Shown here in pieces: positions 51,463 to 60,916 of a DNA stretch of 64,000 nt (the first letter of the stretch is position 1; each line of letters begins with the position of its first letter). The notes below the pieces were generated by a model. The model ran no database searches and was not told where the DNA came from. It saw nothing but the letters and a program-made list of their open reading frames with translations. The translations under genes and the position numbers were made by a program. The stretch is from the NCBI GenBank assembly GCA_964591275.1, contig CAZQAE010000025.1, positions 1-64,000 on the forward strand, written 5' to 3'. This DNA comes from G963674685 sp964591275 (lineage in GTDB: Bacteria; Lernaellota; Lernaellaia; JACKCT01).

Positions 51463-53724
51463 TCAACCGGATGAAGCAGGCTCATTTTTCGCGGCTTTCT
51501 CGATGGCTTTTATCAACATGTCTTTCGTAATGACTTCGGGCAGCACAACCGGGTTGCCTGTCCGCCCCGGCGCAATGATAACGTAAAGCGGCACGCCGGC
51601 TTTTCCTCTTTTCTTGAGATACTCGGCAATTTCCTTGTCCCGGTTTGTCCAATCGCCTTTTAGCGCAACGATATTCAACTTTTCCAGTGTCTGGCGAACC
51701 TCGTCTGTTTCAATCACGGCTTTTTCATTCACTTTGCATGTCCAGCACCAGGCGGCGGTAAAATCTATAAAAACCGTCCGACCGGCGGCAGACAATTCCT
51801 CAAGGCGTTTTTCGGAAAACCGCTCCCAGGGAATGCCGCCTTTATGCCGAATGACTCCGGCCTGCGCGACGGGGTCGAAGCGCAATAAGAAAACGCCGCC
51901 TCCCAGCATCAACATCAAAGCGCTCAAGGCGGCGATAACCCGCATCCGACCGACGACCATGATGTTGCCGAAACGTCCGTATATCCACGCCGCAAGGCCC
52001 AAAACCGTCAGATAGACGATCATGCGCGTCAATCCTGCTGCGCCGACCTGCTTGCCGAGCACGTCCAGGAGCCATGCAACGGTAGCCATCAGGAGAAAGC
52101 CCATGAGCGACTTGAAAACGACCATCCAGTTGCCGGGTTTCGGCATGAAGCGCGTCCAGGCCGGAACAAAAGCGAGAATCAGAAAAGGGAAAGCCAGTCC
52201 CAGTCCAACAAAAAAGAAGATAACGAAGGTTGTGAATATGGGTTGCGTGAAGGCAAAACCCAACGCCGCGCCCAGAAAAGGCGCCGTGCAAGGCGTCGCC
52301 AACAGCGTGGCGAATATTCCGCTGGCGAACGAGGATCCCAATCCCGCGCCGCTTCCTGCTCCCGCTATGGTTTGACTCGTGGGGACGATGATTTCAAACA
52401 CTCCCAGCAGGGACAAGCCGAAAACGAACACGATGGCGGCGAGAATCGAAACGAAAAGAGGCGACTGAAACTGGAAACCCCAGCCGACGGCTTCGCCGCC
52501 GCTTTTGAAAACGGCGATCACAACAGCCAGGGCGAGGAAACTGGCAAGAATGCCAGCCGTGTACGACAGTCCATGAGCGCGGATGCCGCGCCGGTCCATG
52601 TCCGCCTGCTTGATGAGCGACATCACCTTGATGGATACCACCGGCAGCACGCAGGGCATGATGTTCAGAATGATTCCGCCGATGAAGCCGAGAAGAATCA
52701 TCCATAACAGGCTGGCGTTTTGCGCGGGGGATTGCGCGCCGAGGGACTGCGAGGAGCTTGCGGTCGCATCCGCGATTGCCGGCAAGGCGATTTTTTTCGT
52801 GATCGTTCCGGCTGGCGCGCGGGGGAAGTCGATGTCGTAATGAAAGCGAATCGTCTCTTCGGATCCTTCACTGATCAGTCGGAGTTGAAAGACGCCCCCT
52901 ATTTTTTCAGCTGGCGCTTCGCCGGGCCAGGTCTCGCCTTTGACGCGAACGACGATTTCCTCCGCCGACACGCTGCCGGGCGCGGGAAAGCTCATGCTTT
53001 TGATGTCATAATTTTCATGCGCGACGGGAATGAAGGCTGGAAAATGTTTGTCGGAAAGAGGCGCCAGCTTCTTTTGAGGCGGCACCTTGACGACGAACAG
53101 GGCTTCAAAAGGCGAATCCGGCGTATAGGCCGAAGAATCCAGCAGTCCGGAAACCGACAAGCCATCAACAGCATCCACATCAACTGGCACATTCGACGCG
53201 CAGGTTTCAAAGAGGTTGTAATCCGTTCCTTCGCTGCACTGCTCGGCGACCGGTAGCGTCGCCGTCAAGGTCGCTTCGCCCGGGACGCACTTGTTTTTGC
53301 AGGCGAGCCAACTGACTTTGGCCTTGAGCGTGATCGACCCGTCTTTCAGCGTCTCCGGCAGGGCGAGGTCGGCGTGCAGCATCACCTGATTTTCATATCC
53401 ATAGCCCGCCAGCGGCGTGCCGGCGCCGAAATAACGAGGGGCCGGATATTTCGTATCGGAGAAATTAAAGCCTTCCGGACCGCTGAACACGACCTTCGTT
53501 GGAATGCCCGCGTCGCCAGGATTGGTCCAATAAATGTGCCAATCTTTTTCGATGTTCATGCAAACGCCGGCGCGCAGATGGCCGCCTGGAACAACGGCGT
53601 CCATATCGATGATAAGCCGCAGTTGAAGCTGCTCGGAGGGATTGCCTGAAACGACTTTGGCCAACGCCGGCGCCGCTGCCAGCAACAGGATTATTGAAAG
53701 GATTGCGGCGAGTTTGGTTTTCAT
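51463..53724 (-). CDS. DsbD-like thiol:disulfide interchange protein
   Basis: A 753-residue protein from the ATG at 53724 with GGGAG upstream; the frame is open further 5' into argF but without protein character. A signal peptide (1-22) is followed by a periplasmic immunoglobulin-like DsbD alpha domain (about 25-390, with Cys in WLACKNKCVPG). The CcdA-type membrane domain carries its two Cys in NIMPCVLPVV and LLATPCTAPFLG. The C-terminal thioredoxin has WCWTCK. It moves reducing power from cytoplasmic thioredoxin to periplasmic proteins. The long N-terminal domain is characteristic of ScsB-like members. Confidence 0.92.
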   Translation of the reverse strand: MKTKLAAILSIILLLAAAPALAKVVSGNPSEQLQLRLIIDMDAVVPGGHLRAGVCMNIEKDWHIYWTNPGDAGIPTKVVFSGPEGFNFSDTKYPAPRYFGAGTPLAGYGYENQVMLHADLALPETLKDGSITLKAKVSWLACKNKCVPGEATLTATLPVAEQCSEGTDYNLFETCASNVPVDVDAVDGLSVSGLLDSSAYTPDSPFEALFVVKVPPQKKLAPLSDKHFPAFIPVAHENYDIKSMSFPAPGSVSAEEIVVRVKGETWPGEAPAEKIGGVFQLRLISEGSEETIRFHYDIDFPRAPAGTITKKIALPAIADATASSSQSLGAQSPAQNASLLWMILLGFIGGIILNIMPCVLPVVSIKVMSLIKQADMDRRGIRAHGLSYTAGILASFLALAVVIAVFKSGGEAVGWGFQFQSPLFVSILAAIVFVFGLSLLGVFEIIVPTSQTIAGAGSGAGLGSSFASGIFATLLATPCTAPFLGAALGFAFTQPIFTTFVIFFFVGLGLAFPFLILAFVPAWTRFMPKPGNWMVVFKSLMGFLLMATVAWLLDVLGKQVGAAGLTRMIVYLTVLGLAAWIYGRFGNIMVVGRMRVIAALSALMLMLGGGVFLLRFDPVAQAGVIRHKGGIPWERFSEKRLEELSAAGRTVFIDFTAAWCWTCKVNEKAVIETDEVRQTLEKLNIVALKGDWTNRDKEIAEYLKKRGKAGVPLYVIIAPGRTGNPVVLPEVITKDMLIKAIEKAAKNEPASSG

Positions 53725-53875
53725 GCGTCTCCCAAAGCTAAGGCAGGAAGTATGAAAAGCGTTGTGAAGAGCTTTCTGCAATGTTGGCAAAGGCAATAAT
53801 GGCAGTAGATTGCTCCTGGCCGACTCCTCCTTCATCTTTTCGCCTTCATCCTTCCTTCTCAAGGTACCACAACGA

Positions 53876-54802
53876 TCACATGAGCGTCGCCATGATCGCC
53901 TTTTGGATGTGCAGACGGTTTTCGGCCTCGTCCCAGACCGCGCTGGCCTCGGATTCAAAAATTTCCTCACTGACCTCTTCGCCCCGGTGCGCGGGTAGGC
54001 AGTGAAGGAACATGGCGTCGGGCGCCGCGTGTTTCATCAAATCTGAATTTACCTGAAAAGTGCGAAATACTTCCAGGCGCTCGGCGGCCTGGTCTTCCTG
54101 GCCCATGCTGGCGAAAACGTCGGTGGTGACCACGTCGGCGCCGCGAGCGGCCTCAATGGGATCCCGAGTCAGGGTAATGCCGCCAGGGTTCTTCTTGTCG
54201 GCCTCTTCGAGGATGGAAGGATCCGGGTCATATCCTTGCGGGCAGGCCAGTCGCAGCGAGAATCCGAGCTTGGCTGAGGCATTGAGCCAGGAGTTGGCCA
54301 TGTTGTTGCCGTCGCCGATCCAGGCGACGGAGCGTTTTTGAATATCGCCCTTGCGCTCAATGATCGTCATGATGTCGGCCATAATTTGGCAGGGATGGAG
54401 CCGGTCCGTCAGTCCGTTGATGACCGGGACATCGCTGTAGCGTGCAAATTCCTCGACCATGCTCTGTGCAAAAGTTCGAATCATAATGCCATGTACGTAG
54501 CGGGACATGACGCGGGCTGTGTCCCTGACGGGCTCTCCCCGTCCCATTTGGGAATGCTGGGGGGCAATGAAAATGGCCTGGCCTCCGAGCTGAAAAATGC
54601 CGACCTCGAAGCTCATTCGAGTACGCGTGCTGGCCTTTTCAAAAATCATGGCCAGGCTCTTGCCCTCAAGAAGGCGATGGTGTTTCCCCACCTTTTGCTC
54701 AGCCTTGAGCGATGCGCCCAGCCTGAGAAGTCCTTGAATATCTTTGGTGTCCCAGTCGGCAATACTGAGAAAATGTCTCGTTCGATCCATGGTCTTGCTC
54801 AT
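53876..54802 (-). CDS. argF: Ornithine carbamoyltransferase
   Basis: A 308-residue protein from the ATG at 54802 (AAGGA 8 bases upstream). Carbamoyl-phosphate loop STRTR (58-62), HPCQ, and the ornithine-binding HCLPAHRGEEV near the C-terminus. It makes citrulline in arginine biosynthesis. It follows glmU by 40 bases on the same strand, and no other arg gene is nearby, so it may be the tail of that unit. Confidence 0.93.
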   Translation of the reverse strand: MSKTMDRTRHFLSIADWDTKDIQGLLRLGASLKAEQKVGKHHRLLEGKSLAMIFEKASTRTRMSFEVGIFQLGGQAIFIAPQHSQMGRGEPVRDTARVMSRYVHGIMIRTFAQSMVEEFARYSDVPVINGLTDRLHPCQIMADIMTIIERKGDIQKRSVAWIGDGNNMANSWLNASAKLGFSLRLACPQGYDPDPSILEEADKKNPGGITLTRDPIEAARGADVVTTDVFASMGQEDQAAERLEVFRTFQVNSDLMKHAAPDAMFLHCLPAHRGEEVSEEIFESEASAVWDEAENRLHIQKAIMATLM

Positions 54803-54842
54803 AATCCGATCCTTTAGCAATACAGTGAAACCGCAGATGCGT

Positions 54843-56315
54843 TTAACGGCGACCGGGGCGCTTCCCGGACTTTGAAACGCGCTTTTTGTGGGCGGGCGCG
54901 GGCTTCCCCCTATCTTTTGTGGACATGATCTCGCTACGTCGCGTCTTCATCCAGCCTTCCCGCAATGTGGTGTCGCCGCGCGTGACGTAGAGGCTGTCAT
55001 CGGGAATATCGCGCGTCACCGTCGAGCCGGAGGCCACGTGAGCCCGATCTCCAATGTCCAGCGGCGCAATCAGTTGCGAATCGCTTCCAACGTAAACGCG
55101 CCGACCGACTTTTGATCGATTGATTTGCGACCCGTCGAAGTTGCAGGTGATCACTCCGGCTCCCACGATCGTCTCGGCGCCGATGTCGGCGTCTCCCAGG
55201 TAGCACAGACGCCTGATCTTGCTTCTCTCGCCGACCTTGGTTTCGTATAGCTCAACGAATGTTTCGACCGATGCGTCTTTTTGAATGTGAGAGCGGGAGC
55301 GAAGTCTGGCGAAGGGGCCGATGATGGTCCCCGCCTCTAATCTGGAGTCCTCCACGATGCTGTAGGCTTTGAGTTCCACCTTGTCGTCGATGATGGATCG
55401 GGCAATCTGGGAGCCGGACTTGATGACGCATTCGTCGCCGATTCGTGAGCCTTCGCGTATGGCGACATTCGGATAGAGTACCGTATCGCGGCCTATCGAC
55501 ACGTCGATTTCCACGTACGTCGAACGCGGATCCATGACGGTGACGCCGCCGTCCATAAGAACATCGAGTATGCTCATGCGAAGAATCTCATCGGCTTGCG
55601 CGAGGTCGGAGCGTGTGTTGATTCCCATCACTTCGGCTGGATTCATCGCTTCGAAAACGCCGCATTTCTCGTCGCCGCCTGCCGCCATGGCGATGATGTC
55701 CGTCAAATAGTATTCGCCCTGGTCGTTGTCGCGACCCAGTTTGGCCAGGAGTTTGAACAAAAGCTTTGATTTGACCACGTAGATTCCGGCGTTGACCTCG
55801 TCAATGAGCTTTTGCTCATGAGTGGCGTCTCTTTCCTCGACAACTCCCAAAAGTTCGCCCTTGTCCCCTTGCAAAATCCGCCCGTAGCCGGCGGGGGCGT
55901 CCGCCCTGAAAGTCATGACCGTCAAATCATGGCGCTTGCGGCGATGCGCGCTGATGAAATCCTTCATGGTCCGCGTGGACAGAAGCGGCACATCGCCGGA
56001 TAAAATGAGGACGTCGCCGTTAAAGCCGGACAAATTTTTCCTGGCGGACATCACCGCGTGCCCGGTGCCGAGCTGCTCCTTTTGCTCGGCGAATGTCACA
56101 TTCTCTTTTCCCATGCAGCTATAGACAGTATTTTTGACTTCCGACGCCTGACGCTCGACGACCATGACAAGCTTTTCGGGCTTGAGCGGGGTCGTTCTGG
56201 CCACGACGTGGCAGATGAGTGGCCAGCCGCAGATGGAGTGCAGCACCTTGGCCATGTTGCTTTTCATCCTCGTTCCCTGGCCCGCGGCCATCACGATCAC
56301 CGCAAGATTTTTCAT
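54843..56315 (-). CDS. glmU: GlmU-type bifunctional enzyme with altered acetyltransferase site
   Basis: The 490-residue protein has the N-terminal uridylyltransferase motifs: MAAGQGTRMKS, QLGTGHAV, LSGDVPL, VVEERDATHEQ and GINTRSDLA. A left-handed beta helix follows (GPFARLRS, YLGDADIG, GAGVITCNFDG, VGSDSQL). Compared with E. coli GlmU from memory, the acetyltransferase residues Lys351, His363 and Lys392 correspond to Tyr (VELYETK), Arg (SKIRRLCYLGD) and Ile (NFDGSQINR). The catalytic base of GlcN-1-P acetylation is therefore missing, while UDP-GlcNAc formation looks intact. A basic tail of 35 residues is extra. The gene follows pilB by 17 bases. Confidence 0.85.
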   Translation of the reverse strand: MKNLAVIVMAAGQGTRMKSNMAKVLHSICGWPLICHVVARTTPLKPEKLVMVVERQASEVKNTVYSCMGKENVTFAEQKEQLGTGHAVMSARKNLSGFNGDVLILSGDVPLLSTRTMKDFISAHRRKRHDLTVMTFRADAPAGYGRILQGDKGELLGVVEERDATHEQKLIDEVNAGIYVVKSKLLFKLLAKLGRDNDQGEYYLTDIIAMAAGGDEKCGVFEAMNPAEVMGINTRSDLAQADEILRMSILDVLMDGGVTVMDPRSTYVEIDVSIGRDTVLYPNVAIREGSRIGDECVIKSGSQIARSIIDDKVELKAYSIVEDSRLEAGTIIGPFARLRSRSHIQKDASVETFVELYETKVGERSKIRRLCYLGDADIGAETIVGAGVITCNFDGSQINRSKVGRRVYVGSDSQLIAPLDIGDRAHVASGSTVTRDIPDDSLYVTRGDTTLREGWMKTRRSEIMSTKDRGKPAPAHKKRVSKSGKRPGRR

Positions 56316-56332
56316 CTTCTCCCCAATGCGTT

Positions 56333-58063
56333 TTATTTTGATGAGTGAGCTTGGCCAAGTGTCTCCGCAGCCCTTTTCACAAAGCCGGACAAGCCCAGTT
56401 GCATAACAATCTGCCGCATCGGAATGACCCGATGCAACTCTTCCAGTGTGGTGATCCCCATCTCCGTTTTCCTCAAACCATCGACCACAAGCGGAGTCAT
56501 TCCCTTTTCCAGGGCGTTTTCGAGAATGTCATCCAAAGACCTTGCGTCGTAAATCATTTTCTGCGTTTGGTGATCAATAACAAAAAGTTCGAAAAGCCCG
56601 ATTCTCCCTCGATAACCTGTGTGGTTGCAGTAATCGCATCCCTTCCCGTGAATGAATTTGTCCATATTAAGGTGTTTTTTGAAAGGGCTGAGGGAATTTT
56701 CGCTAGGAACATATTCCTCCCGGCAGTTTTCGCATACGCGCCTGACGAGCCGCTGGGATAATACACCCAAAAGTGAAGAGCCGATCAGGTCGTAATCCAA
56801 TCCAAGGACATTGAGTCGCGAGATAGTGCTGACGGAATCGTTGGTGTGCAAGGTGGACAATACCAGGTGCCCGGTCTGCGCGGCCTTGACGGCGACATCT
56901 GCGGTCGGCTCATCGCGTATCTCTCCGATCAGAAGAATATCGGGATCGTGCCGCAGAAAAGCCCTGGCCATATCGGAAAAGCCGAATTTATTCGTGACCT
57001 GCTTTTGGCTGACGCCCTCGATGTTGTACTCGATAGGATCTTCGGCGGACAGAATCTTGTTGTGCGGTGTATTGATTTCCTTCAGCGAGGCGTAGAGCGT
57101 TGTCGTTTTTCCCGATCCCGTTGGGCCGGTGACGAGAATCATTCCTTGCGGATTGTGGATCATCTTGCGAAATATTATCAGGTCGTCGCTGGTGAATCCT
57201 AAAAGCTCCAGATTTATAGGAGCCATGGATTTGTCCAGAACGCGCAGAACGACTTCTTCCCCGTACGGGCCGGGGAGAATGGAAATACGGAAGGGAACAT
57301 CGTAGTCACGGCGTCCGCGCAAGGTTCTGATTAGAATGCGTCCGTCCTGCGGTCCGCGATGTTCGGATATGTCCAGGCTGGACATCACCTTCAGGCGATT
57401 AACGACTTCATTGACGTTGTCTTTGTTTATGCCGGTTTCCGTTTCATACAAAAGTCCATCAAGCTTGATACGAATCGTTACTGCTCGGCGCTCATTTTCG
57501 ATATGGATGTCCGTTGCGCCGCGACGTACGGAATCGAGGAGAAGCGTATTGACCAGGTCCACGGCGGAGGTCGTCTTTTTCGTCCGCGTTGAAGTTCGGC
57601 TTTTTTTGGAAACTTCCGAATTTGGCGAATGGGCCTTGTCCGAAGACGATTCGTCTGACAGTTGGATTTCCGGCTGCTTTTTCCCCTGGGGCTCCGGGGA
57701 CTTTTCGTAACGCGAAACCGAATCCTGGGGCTCGGCCATGGTGGCGGGGGCGATGCCGAAGGCGTGGTTGAGCGCTTTGGTCAGATCTTCCGTGGACAGT
57801 TTGACCGTAATAATTTTTCGGGGGCTGAACTTCCGCTGAATTGTATCGAGGTTGTCAACGTTTTTCGGGTCCGCCATTCCCACGTGAATGGGGTCGTCTG
57901 AGGTCTCGCTCACGACGTCGAGGATAATCGAAGCAGTGGAATAGCAAAAGAGTTGCGGCATCATCCTGGCGCTGTCAGGGTCTATTATATGGTCGCCGAT
58001 TTTCAGAACTTCAATGTCCATTTCGTCACTTTCTGTCGATTTCGCCATATTTTTATTGTCCAT
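56333..58063 (-). CDS. GspE/PilB-type secretion or pilus assembly ATPase
   Basis: The 576-residue protein has an N-terminal MshEN/GspE-N-like domain (about 10-110), an Asp/Glu/Ser/Lys-rich linker (120-160), and the catalytic core. Core motifs are Walker A GPTGSGKTTT, Asp box ILSAEDPIEY, Walker B LLIGEIRDEPTAD and the His box TGHLVLSTLHTNDS. A zinc-binding module follows with CENC and CDYC. These hexameric ATPases power type IV pilus extension or type II secretion. No pilin, GspF or secretin gene is adjacent, so the machine is encoded elsewhere. The start overlaps the preceding PHP phosphatase gene by 11 bases. Confidence 0.92.
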   Translation of the reverse strand: MDNKNMAKSTESDEMDIEVLKIGDHIIDPDSARMMPQLFCYSTASIILDVVSETSDDPIHVGMADPKNVDNLDTIQRKFSPRKIITVKLSTEDLTKALNHAFGIAPATMAEPQDSVSRYEKSPEPQGKKQPEIQLSDESSSDKAHSPNSEVSKKSRTSTRTKKTTSAVDLVNTLLLDSVRRGATDIHIENERRAVTIRIKLDGLLYETETGINKDNVNEVVNRLKVMSSLDISEHRGPQDGRILIRTLRGRRDYDVPFRISILPGPYGEEVVLRVLDKSMAPINLELLGFTSDDLIIFRKMIHNPQGMILVTGPTGSGKTTTLYASLKEINTPHNKILSAEDPIEYNIEGVSQKQVTNKFGFSDMARAFLRHDPDILLIGEIRDEPTADVAVKAAQTGHLVLSTLHTNDSVSTISRLNVLGLDYDLIGSSLLGVLSQRLVRRVCENCREEYVPSENSLSPFKKHLNMDKFIHGKGCDYCNHTGYRGRIGLFELFVIDHQTQKMIYDARSLDDILENALEKGMTPLVVDGLRKTEMGITTLEELHRVIPMRQIVMQLGLSGFVKRAAETLGQAHSSK

Positions 58064-58772
58064 CGCGAAGCACCGCTTGCGGGTTGTCTCTTAAAAGCAT
58101 CGACGCAACCTTTTCTCCCCAGGTCATTTTTAATTCTTTTACACCGGCCATGTAGATCGGCGCAAGCCAGGAGGCGCCATGCACATCGCCGGCGGCGCAA
58201 AAAGCGAGTTCTTTATCGAGGACAAAGCGGACCGTCTTGGCGACTGAAGTTCCGTACATTCCAACAAGGCTCCCCAGATTGACTTGAAGCAGGAATCCCA
58301 TTTCACGGAGTTTAAAAGCTTTGGCGGGTTTTTCGGCGATTTCTCGATAGCGTTCGACGTGAGCGAGAATGGGAATATAACCTTTGAGGCGTATCCTAAA
58401 GGCGACCTCAGGCAGAAAGTTCGGAATCTGCATCAGAGGCATTTCCACCAATAGATATCGCCCGTTCGCCAGCGTCTCGACGCCGGTGTCCAGCTTTGGA
58501 AGAAAGGTTTCGTCCAGATAATATTCCGCGCCATTGTGAAGACGGATATCGATCCCGGCTTCATCAAGAAGAAGCTCCAGTTGCCCTATCTTCTCTGCGG
58601 CTTTTTCCCGGGATGCGTCGTAAACACCCGACATGAGGTGGCGTGTCATGACCAGATCGCCAAACCCCGCTTTTTTTGCAAAAGAAAAACATTCCAGGGC
58701 TTCAGCGGTGCTTTTGACGCCGTCATCAACGCCGGGTAGCAAATGGGAATGAATATCGATGTATCCGCTCAT
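58053..58772 (-). CDS. CpsB/YwqE-type PHP tyrosine-protein phosphatase
   Basis: The 239-residue protein begins YIDIHSHLLPGVDDG, the first metal motif of the CpsB/CapC family, followed by MTRHLMSGVY, GAEYYLDE, ILAHVERYRE and AAGDVHG. These manganese-dependent phosphatases remove phosphate from tyrosine kinases that control exopolysaccharide or capsule export. The TrmO-free neighbourhood (GlmU, MBOAT nearby) fits an envelope-polysaccharide role, but no kinase is adjacent. It overlaps the genes on both sides, so it is translationally coupled to them. Confidence 0.88.
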   Translation of the reverse strand: MSGYIDIHSHLLPGVDDGVKSTAEALECFSFAKKAGFGDLVMTRHLMSGVYDASREKAAEKIGQLELLLDEAGIDIRLHNGAEYYLDETFLPKLDTGVETLANGRYLLVEMPLMQIPNFLPEVAFRIRLKGYIPILAHVERYREIAEKPAKAFKLREMGFLLQVNLGSLVGMYGTSVAKTVRFVLDKELAFCAAGDVHGASWLAPIYMAGVKELKMTWGEKVASMLLRDNPQAVLRDGQ

Positions 58773-59350
58773 TGTTCTTTAACGACCTCGGAGGCTTTTG
58801 CAATCTGGTCACTAGATTCCGCGAAAAGCATACGCGACGCAACATAAAAGAGGCAAATCTGGGAAAAAGCCGTTAAGGCGGCCAGTTGGTGAAGTCTTCC
58901 GTTGATCAGAGCGGACAGGACTTCGATGTGAGCAAAAAATCCCGGCAGAGGCGGCGCGGCGCCGATAATCAACCATGCGAAGGCGCATAGGCCTCTCGAA
59001 AAAGCTGCGTTGTTGTTTTTGAATAGGAACAAGGCGGCAAATGCTGGGATGCCAAACAAGCCATGGAGTCGCTCGGCGGCCAAAGCGTGTCCCGGCTCAC
59101 GCAATACAACCGCTCCCAGCGCGACCCACTGAAAAAGCCAGACGAAAAATACGGCCACCAGAGTTCTGTCCGAATCCTTGAGCCCGACAGCGATAAGAGA
59201 GCTCAGGATCAGCCCGGCAGCGACCGCCGAATAGATAAAGGGCGTCCAAGTGACTCTCGTTTCGAATCCATCGCCAACAGCCCAAGCCATAAACAGTCGG
59301 GCGCAAAGGCTCAGGGCGATGAACGTAAAGAAGGGGAAGTATTTGCTCAT
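58769..59350 (-). CDS. Short NuoN-like membrane protein
   Basis: A 193-residue protein with about six hydrophobic segments. Its second half, GAAPPLPGFFAHIEVLSALI, then AALTAFSQICLFYVASRMLF, matches the PPLxGFxxK region and following helix of NuoN/MrpD-type proton-pumping subunits, with His where Lys is usual. The first half of a normal NuoN (about 480 residues) is absent. Four-base overlaps with the NuoM-like gene before it and the phosphatase gene after it show coupling. Probable role: part of a reduced ion-translocating membrane complex. Confidence 0.6.
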   Translation of the reverse strand: MSKYFPFFTFIALSLCARLFMAWAVGDGFETRVTWTPFIYSAVAAGLILSSLIAVGLKDSDRTLVAVFFVWLFQWVALGAVVLREPGHALAAERLHGLFGIPAFAALFLFKNNNAAFSRGLCAFAWLIIGAAPPLPGFFAHIEVLSALINGRLHQLAALTAFSQICLFYVASRMLFAESSDQIAKASEVVKEQ

Positions 59351-60903
59351 GGCGCCTTGTCCAGGAGCATCGGGGGCTTTTTATTCGCACCGGAGTCCGT
59401 GGGGTCTTCCACCGCACGCACCGGCTCCTCAATAACTCTCGCCATGGTGCGCCGGTGGCGAAGTTCTTCGCACAACCGATCCACGGAAGGGCTAATCCGG
59501 GAAAGGACCACGCCCGGAAAAACACCGAGGGCGACAATGATAATCAATATGGCGACCATTGGGGCGGATTCTTCGAAGCGCAGTCGCGGCGTCTGCACTG
59601 TGGTTGCGGTCGCCTTTTGGCCAAAGGCGCGCCACGGCAGCGTCAGAAGAGATCCGGAAATTGTCGCCATGCCCAATGCCGCCGTCGCAGCCATGACCGG
59701 ATGCGATCTGAAGGAGCCGCCAAGGGTTAGGATATTGCCAACGAAGCCGGTCGTGCCGGGCAATCCGATAATGCCCAGAATGGCGATAAAGGCCATTGTC
59801 GCCAGGCGCGGCATTTTTAGGGCAATGATTTCCGGCGGGGGATTTCCTCTTTTGTCCAGGGCGACAAGCATCATGCACACCGAGGCAAATGCCAGCCCCT
59901 GTGTGCTGAGAATAAACACGGCGCCGGCCACGGCGGGGCGCGTTGCGCTCACCACGCCCACAATGGCCAGACTGGCGACCACCGCTCGGGCGCGGGTCAG
60001 AATCTGCGCCGGTGAACGGCGAAAAAAAGCGATCAGGCCCATATGCGTAAGGCCCAGGGCGGCCATAGCGCCAACCAGTGTCCAGAAGACGGGGGAAACG
60101 GCTGGAAACATCGGCATGGCGAAGCGAATAAATCCATATATTGCAACCAAGGAGACCAAGGCGAACAAGGTGGTCGCCGAGGCGGGATCGGATTCATCGC
60201 TGATTTCCATGAACCATCCGTGCATCGGAACCAGCGGAACTCGAGACCCAAGCGTCACGCAATACGCCGACGCCAACAGCAATTGAATTTCCGGCGAAAA
60301 TTCCAAGGTCGCCTCGATCAAGTCCGCCGGCAGAAAACCCGGTCCACCGGCCTTCCAATGAATCGCAAGTACAGCCAGCAGCATGGGAGCGCCGGTTACG
60401 GCTTGCATAATAAATGCCCGACGCACGGCGCCAAAAAGTCTTCGCCCTTTCAGGGCGATGGAAAACAGGTTCAGCGACAGCGCGCTTTCCATAAAAATGA
60501 TGAAAAGCAACAGGTCTTTGGCAAATAAAGCCCCGAGGGAGCACGATAAGGCCCCCAGCAGCAAAAGCATTGATGACAAGGGGCCGGCGGTGCTCACGAA
60601 AAACGCCATCGTCGTTAAAACAACCGCTGAAAGGGCCGGCAGCAGGTTGATGCCGTCGGCCGCGGGGGCGTAGATCATCGCCCATTGTCCGCTAATGAGA
60701 AGGGGCTCCTCAATGATCCAAAGAGACTTGGGATCATCGAATTTCGGTTGATAACTAAAGCATTGCCATAAGATGATGCCTGTCAGAACCATCAGAAAGA
60801 CGCGGGCGACCCAAAATCCCGTCGCCGGTCGAATCCGGGAAAGAGCCGCTGCGGCCACTCCCGCCGTCAATGGCAAAATTGTGATAATACTTAACCAACG
60901 CAC
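59347..60903 (-). CDS. NuoM-like antiporter-family membrane protein
   Basis: A 518-residue polytopic protein from the GTG at 60903 with GAGGA upstream; an earlier in-frame GTG at 60942 lies inside the previous gene. NuoM features: helix-5 Glu in IIFMESALSLNLFSIAL, YGFIRFAMPMFP, LTHMGLIAFF and GLPGTTGFVGN. The helix-7 Lys of the FxVKVPLFPFHTWLP motif is replaced (GSRVPLVPMHGWF gives Arg one place over). It belongs to the proton-translocating subunit family of complex I, Mrp antiporters and hydrogenases, but clearly diverged. Confidence 0.75.
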   Translation of the reverse strand: MRWLSIITILPLTAGVAAAALSRIRPATGFWVARVFLMVLTGIILWQCFSYQPKFDDPKSLWIIEEPLLISGQWAMIYAPAADGINLLPALSAVVLTTMAFFVSTAGPLSSMLLLLGALSCSLGALFAKDLLLFIIFMESALSLNLFSIALKGRRLFGAVRRAFIMQAVTGAPMLLAVLAIHWKAGGPGFLPADLIEATLEFSPEIQLLLASAYCVTLGSRVPLVPMHGWFMEISDESDPASATTLFALVSLVAIYGFIRFAMPMFPAVSPVFWTLVGAMAALGLTHMGLIAFFRRSPAQILTRARAVVASLAIVGVVSATRPAVAGAVFILSTQGLAFASVCMMLVALDKRGNPPPEIIALKMPRLATMAFIAILGIIGLPGTTGFVGNILTLGGSFRSHPVMAATAALGMATISGSLLTLPWRAFGQKATATTVQTPRLRFEESAPMVAILIIIVALGVFPGVVLSRISPSVDRLCEELRHRRTMARVIEEPVRAVEDPTDSGANKKPPMLLDKAP

Positions 60904-60916
60904 AATATCATCCTCG

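Noticed and set aside
53725..53970. 82-residue N-terminal extension of the DsbD-like protein
   Set aside because: It overlaps the 3' end of argF, is Arg/Ser-rich without protein character, and a proper signal peptide with ribosome site begins at 53724.
59063..60286. 407-codon plus-strand frame opposite the NuoM-like gene
   Set aside because: It is antisense to a clearly hydrophobic membrane protein gene, has unusual Arg/Ser/Pro-rich composition and no recognisable motif.
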